Source: Mycolicibacterium novocastrense (GTDB taxonomy: Bacteria > Actinomycetota > Actinomycetes > Mycobacteriales > Mycobacteriaceae). Taken from it: a stretch of DNA of 64,000 nt. Positions within the stretch are counted from its first letter, which is position 1, and the number at the start of each line of letters is the position of its first letter. This document shows positions 34,767 to 42,363 of the stretch, piece after piece. A program made the position numbers and the translations under genes. The DNA is taken from assembly GCF_001570485.1 (NCBI RefSeq), contig NZ_BCTA01000038.1:62001-126000 (forward strand), written 5' to 3'. The notes under the pieces are model-generated. The model did no database searches. It had not been told where the DNA came from and saw only the letters and a program-made list of their open reading frames with translations.

Positions 34767-34791
34767 TACTGACCCTGTAGTAACATCAGTA
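34767..34791. promoter_or_regulatory. Inverted repeat TACTGA-N13-TCAGTA
   Basis: The dyad lies 35-60 bases upstream of the EspR-like gene and overlaps an A/T-rich TAGTAACAT that could be a -10 region. It is a plausible operator for autoregulation by the EspR-like or CRP protein of the cassette. Confidence 0.4.
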
Positions 34792-34825
34792 CACGTTCGG
34801 GGTCGGCATATGAAACGAGAGTACA

Positions 34826-35275
34826 TTGGCTGAAGCAGCAGCGTCCGAGAGCGCTGAGCTGTCCGAGCTGTCGATCAAGCTCAACAAGCTCTTCGACACC
34901 ATGCGCAAGCCGTCCGACCCGCCGCTGTCCAACGCCGCGGCTGCCGAGGCCATCACCCGCAAGACCGGCGTCTCCATCAGCTCCGCCTACCTCTGGCAGC
35001 TCCGCACCGGCGTCAAGACCAACCCCACAGTCACACACCTGCGCGCGATCGCCCAGTTCTTCGGCGTCGCCCCCTCCTACCTCGTCGACCCGGGCATCGA
35101 CCCCGACATCGACGCCCAGCTCAACCTCCTCCAGGCCATGCGCGACGCCGGCGTCCGCGACCTGGCCATGCGCGCCTCCGGACTCACCCCACAGGCCCTC
35201 AACAGCCTGCGGGCTATGGTCGACCATGCGCGGCAGCTGGAGCAGCTGCCGCCCGTGCAAGCAACCGGGGAATAG
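34826..35275 (+). CDS. EspR-family transcription regulator
   Basis: This 149-residue protein aligns along its length with mycobacterial EspR. IKLNKLFDTMRKP is the N-terminal helix, SISSAYLWQLRTGVKTNP is the recognition region, LRAIAQFFGVAPSYL follows, and AMRDAGVRDLAMRASGL is the C-terminal dimer part. EspR binds DNA as a dimer of dimers and can bridge distant sites. The start is TTG 34826; a short reading frame (ATG 34810) overlaps it. It is the first gene of a plus-strand cassette with peptidase, membrane protein, P450 and CRP genes. An XRE-type regulator followed by an ImmA/IrrE peptidase suggests relief of repression by proteolysis. Confidence 0.8.
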   Translation: MAEAAASESAELSELSIKLNKLFDTMRKPSDPPLSNAAAAEAITRKTGVSISSAYLWQLRTGVKTNPTVTHLRAIAQFFGVAPSYLVDPGIDPDIDAQLNLLQAMRDAGVRDLAMRASGLTPQALNSLRAMVDHARQLEQLPPVQATGE

Positions 35276-35280
35276 AAGCT

Positions 35281-35781
35281 ATGGCGGTCTCGAATGAGGA
35301 CATGCTCGCGATGGCACGCGAGCTACCCATCCCTGTCCCCTGGGACCGCGATGTTTTCATCGCCAACATCGCCGCCCAGCGTGGCCGCCCAATCCACCTG
35401 ATCCCCACCGACACCGCGGCGCTCGCCGGCAGCCCCTGCGGGCTGTGGCTCACCCGCGAACACGACGACCTGATCCTGCATGAGATCGGCACGTCGGAGT
35501 ACCACATCGACCAGATCGTCTGCCACGAAATCGGCCACATGATGCTGGGCCACGGCCGCAACCGCGCATTCGGACCCGACCGGGACCGCGAACAAGACCT
35601 GTGCCGCAAGGTACTTCCCGCCATCGACCCCGAAACTGTGCAGGCCGTTCTGGGCCGCACCGATTACGCCTCCGACCAGGAACGCGACGCCGAAATGTTC
35701 GCCAACATCCTGATGATCGCGGCCGCCGAAGTATCCGACCAGCAGTCGGTGATGCGCGGCGTGTTTCTCCGGAGACGATGA
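35281..35781 (+). CDS. ImmA/IrrE-type metallopeptidase
   Basis: This 166-residue protein has the zinc motif HEIGH in QIVCHEIGHMMLGHG and a downstream acidic segment (DQERDAEMFANILMI) supplying the third ligand. ImmA/IrrE peptidases cleave or displace partner repressors, often XRE-type regulators encoded next to them. Here the EspR-like gene ends five bases upstream. The stop codon overlaps the start of the membrane protein gene (ATGA). The likely role is to inactivate the EspR-like protein in response to a signal. This is inferred from family and context. Confidence 0.85.
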   Translation: MAVSNEDMLAMARELPIPVPWDRDVFIANIAAQRGRPIHLIPTDTAALAGSPCGLWLTREHDDLILHEIGTSEYHIDQIVCHEIGHMMLGHGRNRAFGPDRDREQDLCRKVLPAIDPETVQAVLGRTDYASDQERDAEMFANILMIAAAEVSDQQSVMRGVFLRRR

Positions 35782-36968
35782 CCGCCACCGTCCCGGCCAT
35801 CCTTGCCTGGCCGCTGCTGGCGTTCATGGCCGCTGTCGTCGGCCTGCGCTACGTCTTCTTCAACCACAGCCAGTGGGAGCGCTACCTCAACCACACCCTG
35901 GCGTTCATGCTCGCCTCCAACCTCATTCGCGAACAGGCCGTCCAAGACACCCTCGCGTCCGCCGGAATCATGACCGTCACGACGGCACAACAGATCTCGC
36001 TTGCACTGATGATCTTCACCGCCGCCGAGTTCATGGGCTTCATCACCATGTGGACCCAACTCTCCGACGCAGAGGCACGCCGCCGGCAGCGCTACCACCG
36101 CCTCGCCGCCGTCGTCCTGGCCGCCGGATTCTTCGTCGCTGCCACACCCGCCCGCAACGCCGGCCAAACCCTAGAGGTCTACGGCGGCTGGTCCAGCGTG
36201 CTGGCCTGGGCCATCTACGTACTGCTGCTGTGCGTGCTCGCCGTCCAGCTGACAACCATGTGCGTCCGGGAGCTGCGACGCCCCACCGCTCGCCGACAGG
36301 AACGCCTCGTCGCCGCCAGCGGCCTGATGATCGGCCTGTCCATCGGCATCACCAGCATCGAAGCACCCATCCTCGCCGCGCTCGAAGAACTGGGCTGGCT
36401 CTACAGCCGCGACTACCGAATCACCCTGCACGGCTTCATCTTCTTCTCCGAATCCGTCGGCGCGAACTTCCTCGCCGCCATGCCCTTCCTGCTGGCCGCA
36501 TTCGCCCGCGCCGGCTACGACGTCACCAGCCGCCACTGGCGCCGACTCCAACCGCTGCGCGACACCATGATCACCGCCGTACCCGAAGCCGCATTCGAGC
36601 TGCGCGCCCCCAACCCCTCACGCCGCAAGACGTCCCTGGATCTGCACCAGACGACCGTCCAAATCCGCGACGCCATCCTGCAACTGCGCCCCTACTTCCG
36701 CGACGTGCCCCCGGCCGAAGCCGAGAACTTCACCACCCACGTCCCGGCCCGGCACCGCCAGGGCGCCATCGACGCCCTGCAACTCGCCCGCGCCGTGCAG
36801 GCCAAAGCCGCCGGCGCGACACCCGCACCCATCGACGCCAGCGTCGTCCTCAACTCCCGCTCCACCAACCTCGACGAAGAGACCGCCGAGCTGCTCCGCC
36901 TTGCCCGATGGTGGCCACACGCCGAAGCCGCCGCCACCCGACAGCCAGAGATGAGCGAACACCCATGA
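35778..36968 (+). CDS. MAB_1171c-like multi-pass membrane protein
   Basis: This 396-residue protein has about seven hydrophobic helices in its first 250 residues, including ILAWPLLAFMAAVVGLRYVF and WAIYVLLLCVLAVQLTTMC. A cytosolic C-terminal part of about 140 residues follows. Size and layout match the MAB_1171c-type putative transporters of actinobacteria. These are frequently encoded beside ImmA/IrrE-type proteins and P450 genes. The function is unknown; transport or signal sensing are both possible. The gene overlaps its neighbours on both sides by four bases, so it is translationally coupled to the peptidase and the P450. Confidence 0.7.
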   Translation: MTATVPAILAWPLLAFMAAVVGLRYVFFNHSQWERYLNHTLAFMLASNLIREQAVQDTLASAGIMTVTTAQQISLALMIFTAAEFMGFITMWTQLSDAEARRRQRYHRLAAVVLAAGFFVAATPARNAGQTLEVYGGWSSVLAWAIYVLLLCVLAVQLTTMCVRELRRPTARRQERLVAASGLMIGLSIGITSIEAPILAALEELGWLYSRDYRITLHGFIFFSESVGANFLAAMPFLLAAFARAGYDVTSRHWRRLQPLRDTMITAVPEAAFELRAPNPSRRKTSLDLHQTTVQIRDAILQLRPYFRDVPPAEAENFTTHVPARHRQGAIDALQLARAVQAKAAGATPAPIDASVVLNSRSTNLDEETAELLRLARWWPHAEAAATRQPEMSEHP

Positions 36969-38365
36969 CCCCCACGGCGACCACACCGCTGCCACATCCC
37001 CGATGGCGCCTGCCGATCCTCGGCGACCTGCTCACCATCGATCTCGCCAAACCCAGCCAAGGCCTGGCCCGCGACATCACCGCCCACAACGGCATCGTCG
37101 AACAACGCATCTTCGACTTCCCCGTCATCGTCCTGTCCGACAACGGACTCATCAACGACGTCAACGACGAAACCCGCTGGGAGAAGCACGTCGGGCACTC
37201 GCTGCGCAAGCTGCGCCCCGTCGCCGGCGACGGCCTCTTCACCGCCTACAACCACGAACCCAACTGGGCCACAGCACACGCCATCCTCATGCCGGCATTC
37301 ACCAAAGCCGCCATGGAGTCCTACCACCCCACCATGACCGCCACCGTCGCCGAACTGGTCGACGCCTGGAGCAGCCGCGCCGACACCGACGCCTGGATCG
37401 ACGTCCCCGCCGAATCCAACAGGCTCACCACCGAAATCGTCGCCCGCGCCGGCATCGGCCACTCCTTCAACAAGCTCGACGACACCAGCGACGACCCCTT
37501 CATCACTACCGTGCTGCGCGAGCTCAAGTACGCCAACCGCCGCACCGACGCCATCCCGTTCTACGAGAAGCTCTTCGGCAAAGGCCAACGCCAACAGCAT
37601 CAGCGGGACAAGAAGTGGCTGCGCGAACAGATCGCCACCATCATCAACGACCGCCGCAACGCCGGCCCCCACACCGGCCCAGCCGACATGCTCGACTACA
37701 TGCTCAACACCGCCGACCCCGCCACCGGTGCGACCCTCGACGACGCCAACATCACCAACCAGATCCTGACGTTGCTCGTCGCCGGCAGCGAAACCTCCGC
37801 CAACGCCATCGGCTTCGCCCTGCACTACCTGGCCAACCATCCCGACATCGCCGCCGAAGCCCAGGCCGAGATCGACCAGCGCTGGCCCGAGCGGTCCTTC
37901 CCCGACATCGCCTTCGACGACGTAGCCCGTCTGCGCTACCTGCGCCGCATCGTCGACGAAACGCTGCGCCTGTGGCCTGTCGCGCCCGGTTACTTCCGGC
38001 AAGCCAAAACCGACACCGCGATCGGCGAAGGCAAGTACCAATTCGACAAGGGCGACTGGGTTTTCGTCCTGCTACTGGCCGCGCACCGCGACACCGCCAC
38101 CTGGGGCGACGACGCCGACCAGTTCCGCCCCGACCGCTTCCTGCCCGACAACATCCGCGCCCTGCCCCCGCACATCTACAAGCCCTTCGGCACCGGGGCC
38201 CGCGCCTGCATCGGCCGCCAGTTCGCCCTCCACGAGATCATGCTGACCCTGGCCGCCGTCCTGCACCAGTTCACCCTCGAACCCGAGCGCGGCTACCAGC
38301 TCAAAGTCTCCGAGACCCTTACCCTCAAGCCGGACGCGCTACGACTGCGCCTACACCGGAGGTAG
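36965..38365 (+). CDS. Cytochrome P450, CYP102-like heme domain without reductase
   Basis: This 466-residue protein shows the P450 signatures: I-helix [21 protein letters not shown]-helix DETLRLWP (ExxR) and heme loop [18 protein letters not shown] with the Cys ligand. Wording and spacing resemble the heme domain of CYP102 fatty-acid hydroxylases, for example [18 protein letters not shown]. However, no flavin reductase domain is fused, so an external electron donor is needed. The start overlaps the membrane protein stop (ATGA). Being between a membrane protein and CRP in a regulated cassette, it may make or modify a lipid-type molecule. This is an inference. Confidence 0.88.
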   Translation: MTPTATTPLPHPRWRLPILGDLLTIDLAKPSQGLARDITAHNGIVEQRIFDFPVIVLSDNGLINDVNDETRWEKHVGHSLRKLRPVAGDGLFTAYNHEPNWATAHAILMPAFTKAAMESYHPTMTATVAELVDAWSSRADTDAWIDVPAESNRLTTEIVARAGIGHSFNKLDDTSDDPFITTVLRELKYANRRTDAIPFYEKLFGKGQRQQHQRDKKWLREQIATIINDRRNAGPHTGPADMLDYMLNTADPATGATLDDANITNQILTLLVAGSETSANAIGFALHYLANHPDIAAEAQAEIDQRWPERSFPDIAFDDVARLRYLRRIVDETLRLWPVAPGYFRQAKTDTAIGEGKYQFDKGDWVFVLLLAAHRDTATWGDDADQFRPDRFLPDNIRALPPHIYKPFGTGARACIGRQFALHEIMLTLAAVLHQFTLEPERGYQLKVSETLTLKPDALRLRLHRR

Positions 38366-38369
38366 AACC

Positions 38370-39053
38370 ATGCACGGCATCGAGGTCCTGGCCCGAGCCG
38401 GCATATTCCAAGGCCTCGCCCACGACACCGTGGCCACCCTCACCAACCAACTCGAATCGATCCAAATCCCGGACGGTCACACCATTTTCGCCGAAGGCGA
38501 TCCCGGCGACCGGCTCTACATCATCATCGACGGCAAGGTGAAGATCGGACGCTGCACCGCCGACGGCCGCGAAAGCCTCATCGCCATCATGGGACCCGCC
38601 GACATGTTCGGCGAGCTGGCCCTCTTCGACCCCGGCCCACGCACCTCCACCGTGACCACCCTGACCCACGTCGAAGCCGTCACCGTCGACCGTGCCGCCC
38701 TCGCCCACTGGATCCGCACCCACCCCGAGATCGGCGAGCAACTCCTGCGGGTGCTCGCCCGCCGTCTACGCCGCACCAACGACGTCCTGTGCGACATCAT
38801 CTTCACCGACGTCCCCGGCCGCGTAGCCGGCCAACTCCTGCACCTGGCCCAAAGGTTCGGAATCCGCGCCGGCGACGCACTACGCATCGACCACGACCTC
38901 ACCCAATCCGAGATCGCCCAGCTCGTCGGCTCCTCCCGCGAAACCGTCAACAAAGCCTTATCGACGTTCGCCGACCGCGGCTGGATCCGCGTCACCGGCA
39001 AGACCATCCTGATCGTCGAACCAGCGCAGTTAGCCCGCCGCGCCCAGCAATAG
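38370..39053 (+). CDS. crp: CRP/FNR-family regulator, close to mycobacterial CRP
   Basis: This 227-residue protein follows mycobacterial CRP (Rv3676) almost motif for motif. [10 protein letters not shown] starts it, and the cyclic-nucleotide domain reads [20 protein letters not shown] and [15 protein letters not shown]. The winged HTH reads [20 protein letters not shown]. The chromosomal protein binds cAMP and controls many genes. This copy is a plasmid-borne paralogue or a captured one, placed four bases after the P450. It may control the cassette or mimic the host CRP. Residues for cAMP binding (GELA...RTS) are present. Confidence 0.9.
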   Translation: MHGIEVLARAGIFQGLAHDTVATLTNQLESIQIPDGHTIFAEGDPGDRLYIIIDGKVKIGRCTADGRESLIAIMGPADMFGELALFDPGPRTSTVTTLTHVEAVTVDRAALAHWIRTHPEIGEQLLRVLARRLRRTNDVLCDIIFTDVPGRVAGQLLHLAQRFGIRAGDALRIDHDLTQSEIAQLVGSSRETVNKALSTFADRGWIRVTGKTILIVEPAQLARRAQQ

Positions 39054-39095
39054 CCCTCTCAGACCCCGGAGATCGGGTCATAGCCGAGAGCCTGC

Positions 39096-39581
39096 TCACG
39101 CTCGTCCTTGGCGACAGGTGTGCGGCCGGACGGTGGCGAACGTCGGATCTACCAACCCAAGCCAGGCATCCTGTTCGTCAGCAAGCGGCACCTGCAGCGG
39201 CAAAGCCGCGAACCTACAATCGAAGGTCAACCCAGCATCGCAGTCCTTCCCAAATACTCGGTGCGACCACGCATCTGGACAATGCGCGGGCGCATCAAGA
39301 ACAAAGAACTGCGTGGTGCGCGGCTGCCCTGTGACGGGGTGCGGCTTGTCTTCGGTGTGCAGTCGAGCGCGGATCGCAGCCCCGGCCAGACCTGTCTCCT
39401 CGGTGACCTCACGCACGACCGCACCCTCGGCCGACTCACCCGGCCGGATTCCGCCGGCAGGGACTTGGATGCCAGCCTCCGGAATGCCCACTTGATCAAA
39501 AACGAGCAGCTCACTGCGACGCCCCAGACGGCGAATCACGTAGGCCGCGACGCGCTGTCGGCTGTCCACACCGCCGGTCAT
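39096..39581 (-). CDS. Nudix hydrolase
   Basis: This 161-residue protein has a complete Nudix box, GGIRPGESAEGAVVREVTEE followed by TGL. Nudix enzymes cleave nucleoside diphosphates linked to another group, with ADP-ribose, NADH and nucleotides among known substrates. The substrate here is not predictable from sequence. It is the last gene of the operon vapB-vapC-small protein-Nudix, starting five bases after the small gene. Its presence on a plasmid that also encodes two ADP-ribosyltransferase-like proteins makes an ADP-ribose-related role worth testing. Confidence 0.88.
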   Translation of the reverse strand: MTGGVDSRQRVAAYVIRRLGRRSELLVFDQVGIPEAGIQVPAGGIRPGESAEGAVVREVTEETGLAGAAIRARLHTEDKPHPVTGQPRTTQFFVLDAPAHCPDAWSHRVFGKDCDAGLTFDCRFAALPLQVPLADEQDAWLGLVDPTFATVRPHTCRQGRA

Positions 39582-39586
39582 GCTTG

Positions 39587-39811
39587 TTACGCGGCGCCGC
39601 CGGCGATGAGCGTCAGCACTGGCCGGCCGCCGGCGACGTCCGGCGCGTCAGCTGGCTGCTCGTTGAGCATGTCGTAGGCGGCCGACCGGATGGTCACGAC
39701 CTCCAGCGGATCCAGGTCATTCAGTCGGCCCAGATAGTCGGCGATCCCGTCCGGGTCCATGCCCTCATCCAGGAAGCCGCGGATCACGTTGCGCTGCAGT
39801 ATGTTCAACAC
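39587..39811 (-). CDS. Small helical protein, paralogue of 22990-23175
   Basis: This 74-residue protein starts at GTG 39811 after GAGGAGG. It shares LDEGMDPDGIADYLGRLNDL followed by LEVVTIRSAAYDMLN with the small protein beside the ADP-ribosyltransferase-like gene. Here it is the third gene of the vapBC-Nudix operon, 15 bases after vapC. The function is unknown. Two copies in two toxin-like settings suggest an accessory or antitoxin-like role, which is an inference. Confidence 0.6.
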   Translation of the reverse strand: MLNILQRNVIRGFLDEGMDPDGIADYLGRLNDLDPLEVVTIRSAAYDMLNEQPADAPDVAGGRPVLTLIAGGAA

Positions 39812-39826
39812 TTCTCCACCTCCTCA

Positions 39827-40210
39827 TCAGTTCGCTACACGTAGTACCGGGCACCGCGCCGCGGTGATCGCGCTGAGCTTCGCATCAGCGGTCACCACCG
39901 CGCAGTCGAGCGCTTCGGCCAGCGCCACATACGACGCGCCGGCGGTGTCGAGGACCTCGCGCAGCTCCCACACCCGCAGCAGTAGCCCGCGGCCGCTGAC
40001 CCGCCGGATCCCCAGGCCCTGCCACGCCGTGAACGCCGCCTGCGCCGCGGCCTCGTCGATCCGGCCACGAGCCAGGCAGCTGCGCAAGCCGTTGACCACC
40101 TCGACGTCAATCACTTCCGGCACCCAGACGCGCTCGCCGGCCAGGCGCTCGCGTGCCTGGCCGTCGTTGAGCAGCGCGGCCACGGCCGCCGAGGCATCCA
40201 TGACGATCAC
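39827..40210 (-). CDS. vapC: VapC toxin, PIN-domain ribonuclease
   Basis: This 127-residue protein starts at GTG 40210, overlapping the antitoxin stop (GTGA). PIN acidic residues are visible: Asp in IVMDASAAVAAL, Glu in VPEVIDVEVVNGLRS and Asp in LDCAVVTADAKLS. VapC toxins cleave tRNA or rRNA and are held inactive by VapB. All expected acidic residues are present. It is followed by the small protein and Nudix genes in the same operon, which is not usual for a vapBC module. Confidence 0.88.
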   Translation of the reverse strand: MIVMDASAAVAALLNDGQARERLAGERVWVPEVIDVEVVNGLRSCLARGRIDEAAAQAAFTAWQGLGIRRVSGRGLLLRVWELREVLDTAGASYVALAEALDCAVVTADAKLSAITAARCPVLRVAN

Positions 40211-40428
40211 CTTTCCGCGCGGCCTTCGTCGACCGCCGCGACGATCTCCTCCGTGGCGACACCGAGGTCCGGGAGTGCAGCGAGCAGGTCGGCGTTGTCG
40301 GCCCGTCGGGACGATTCGGCCAGCTCCCGCGCGGCGTAGGCGTTCACCGAGATGCGCTCTCGGGCCGCGAGCAGCGCGAGCCGGTCTGCGACTTCTTGGG
40401 GGACATCGCGCAGGTAAACAGTCGCCAT
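40207..40428 (-). CDS. vapB: VapB/FitA-like antitoxin
   Basis: This 73-residue protein starts with ATVYLRDVPQEVADRLALLA and ERISVNAYAARELAE, the ribbon-helix-helix of FitA-type VapB antitoxins. The acidic tail binds the toxin. It is coupled to vapC. An inverted repeat overlapping its start codon (40428-40455) is its likely operator for autoregulation. Confidence 0.85.
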   Translation of the reverse strand: MATVYLRDVPQEVADRLALLAARERISVNAYAARELAESSRRADNADLLAALPDLGVATEEIVAAVDEGRAER

Positions 40429-40455
40429 GTTGCACAATGCTAGCAGAGTGCAACA
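40428..40455. promoter_or_regulatory. Operator-like inverted repeat of vapB
   Basis: TGTTGCAC (40428-40435) and GTGCAACA (40448-40455) form a perfect dyad around AATGCTAGCAGA. The dyad overlaps the vapB start, as is usual for VapB-controlled operators. Confidence 0.65.
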
Positions 40456-40461
40456 ATCCTG

Positions 40462-41379
40462 CTAAGCGGGGGGAACCACCGGCGTCGTCGGCACCACAGC
40501 CTGACCGCCCTGACCATGCGGCACCGGAGTACCCGAGCTACCCGCAGGCGCCGACGGCACCTCAGCCGGCGCCGCCGCAGGAGCCGCAGCCGCAGGACTC
40601 GGAGCAGCCACCCCACCTGGGGTCGCAGCACCCGCAGTCGGCGGGATCGGCGTCCCAGCACTACCCGACGGCAGCGGCGTACCCGCGCTCCCCGACTCCA
40701 CCGGGGTACCGACACCACCAGGAGCGACCGGGGTCCCCACACTGCCCGGAACCTCTTCGGGGCCTGCCACGGCCGGCGCAACGCCCGGCACATCAGCCGG
40801 CGCCGGAGCACCCTCCTCGGCCGGCGCCGCCGTCGCCTCAGACCCCGCGCTCGACGAACCCGACGACGACGAACCCGACCCTGACGAAACAGGCCGCGGC
40901 GGAGCCGGCGGCGGCTGCACCCACACCGCGAGATCCGAACCACCCGCGTTGTAGACCACACTGTCCGGCACATCACCGGTGACGTCGAAGTACACCTTGC
41001 CCGTGGTCTGCTGCCCCTGAGCGAGCGCAGCCGGATTCACACCCTGCGGCGTCGCCACCCCGAACAGCACCCGGTAGGTCTGACCACTGCGCGCCCGGGC
41101 GTTCAGGTTCGACACGATCGGCTGCACAGTCCCGCGGACCGCCGAATCGGTCGCCGTGGCCTCCCACAACGTCCCCGCCGCCCGGTAGGGGATGACGTCG
41201 GAGCTGGGCTTGAGGTCCTTGATCGTCCAGGCCTGCACGACATCGCCGTTGACCAGCTCAGCGGACTGACCCAGGGTGTGCACCGCTGCATCGTCCGCCA
41301 CCGCGACCGGCGCCCCGACAAGGCCCAGGCACACCACAGCAGCTGTGGCGGCCACCAGATTCCGATTCCTCACGCGCAT
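40462..41379 (-). CDS. MPT63-like secreted protein with Pro-rich tail
   Basis: This 305-residue protein has a signal peptide (AATAAVVCLGLVGAPVAVAD). A domain of about 130 residues follows that matches MPT63 (Rv1926c) in layout: VVQAWTIKDLKPSSDVIPY, GTLWEATATDSAVRG and TTGKVYFDVTG. MPT63 is a small immunoglobulin-like protein abundant in culture filtrate. The C-terminal about 130 residues are an added Pro/Ala/Gly tail with repeated GTP motifs (GTPV, GTPL, GTPI). The Sec signal suggests export outside the ESX route. The start has GGGGAG upstream. Confidence 0.82.
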   Translation of the reverse strand: MRVRNRNLVAATAAVVCLGLVGAPVAVADDAAVHTLGQSAELVNGDVVQAWTIKDLKPSSDVIPYRAAGTLWEATATDSAVRGTVQPIVSNLNARARSGQTYRVLFGVATPQGVNPAALAQGQQTTGKVYFDVTGDVPDSVVYNAGGSDLAVWVQPPPAPPRPVSSGSGSSSSGSSSAGSEATAAPAEEGAPAPADVPGVAPAVAGPEEVPGSVGTPVAPGGVGTPVESGSAGTPLPSGSAGTPIPPTAGAATPGGVAAPSPAAAAPAAAPAEVPSAPAGSSGTPVPHGQGGQAVVPTTPVVPPA

Positions 41380-41514
41380 TCAACTCCCCTGACTAGAACG
41401 GCTATACCAAGCAAGCTAACAGCGACCAAGCCCCAAATCGGTTGCCGCGGATCATCTAATTTCCAGCGCAGCTGGCAAGCGGCCATCACGTCAACGAAGC
41501 TGCTCACCTGCACC

Positions 41515-41527
41515 GATAGCACGTCCC
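41515..41527 (+). repeat. Dispersed element copy 7 (GATAGCACGTCCC)
   Basis: This copy lies in the roughly 335-bp divergent region between the MPT63-like gene (minus) and the gene at 41715 (plus). Upstream TCACCTGCACC matches the extended consensus only partly. The remainder of the region shows no other feature. Confidence 0.55.
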
Positions 41528-41714
41528 ACCGCGCAGCCCAGTGACCACACCTCGTCCTCATAGGCTCGAACCAACGACAGCCATCGGCCGGTTCCCTGGC
41601 GAAATAACCCAAGAACCACCACTGTTGCAATGTGCTAGCATGGGGCTATCACACTGATACGACAGGAGTCCGGCCAGCTATTGACCGGGCAAATAGCCAG
41701 GAAGGGGGCTCGCC

Positions 41715-42347
41715 ATGGCACGAAATGCGCAGCTTGACGCCCCGATCACCAGTGACGGAGCGATCCCAGGGCGCTACGATTCCCCTATGGAGGGAAACCG
41801 CCCCATCAGCGCGCCGCCCGGGCCTCCGCCCCAGTGGCCGCCGTACTACCCGCCTGCCAAGCCGGCACGGCGGTGGCTTCCCGTCGCCATCATCGTCGCG
41901 GCCATCATCATCGCCACCGCGGTAATCGCAGCTGTCCTGCTGAGCCGCGGCCCCGATACCGCAGCACCCGCTGGCCCGGCTCCAACGGCTGCCCAGAATG
42001 TGCCGGCACAGGGCAGCGTCGCAGAGAGCAGCTCCACCTGCGAGGCATGGCCCTCCACTAAGGCCGCGCTGACGGCTATCCCTCAGCTACCTCCGGGCTG
42101 GGATTGGTCGACGCCGAATATCGATACCTACATCGGGAATCGGACCGCTGCGATCGCCAAGGCCCTTGACCTGTTTGAGCCGCAGATTTCCGCCGAGCCA
42201 GCCAGTACTGCATCAGTCGCGCGCCAGTATGTCGCGGAGCGGCGTAGCGAAATCGAGTTGCTGCGCAATCGCACTTATACGCAGGCCGATGGTGTGGCCG
42301 CGACGGCCGCGTCCGCACGGCTCGATCAGCTGTGTGGTGTGAGCTAA
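41715..42347 (+). CDS. Membrane-anchored hypothetical protein
   Basis: This 210-residue protein has a Pro-rich N-terminus (PGPPPQWPPYYPP), one membrane helix (LPVAIIVAAIIIATAVIAAVLL) and an extracytoplasmic C-terminal domain of about 120 residues with two Cys. AGGAAGGGGG precedes the ATG. This layout is common among mycobacterial surface proteins. It lies 16 bases upstream of the large ESX-associated protein at 42364, so the two probably form an operon. Confidence 0.6.
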   Translation: MARNAQLDAPITSDGAIPGRYDSPMEGNRPISAPPGPPPQWPPYYPPAKPARRWLPVAIIVAAIIIATAVIAAVLLSRGPDTAAPAGPAPTAAQNVPAQGSVAESSSTCEAWPSTKAALTAIPQLPPGWDWSTPNIDTYIGNRTAAIAKALDLFEPQISAEPASTASVARQYVAERRSEIELLRNRTYTQADGVAATAASARLDQLCGVS

Positions 42348-42363
42348 GCGGTCAGCCGGATCA

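Noticed and set aside
34655..34833. Short basic plus-strand frame before the EspR-like gene
   Set aside because: The frame overlaps the likely promoter dyad and ends in the EspR-like start; no support beyond being open.
36692..38041. Gly/Val-rich minus-strand frame of 449 codons
   Set aside because: It is antisense to the P450 gene; low-complexity composition reflects the complementary codon bias.
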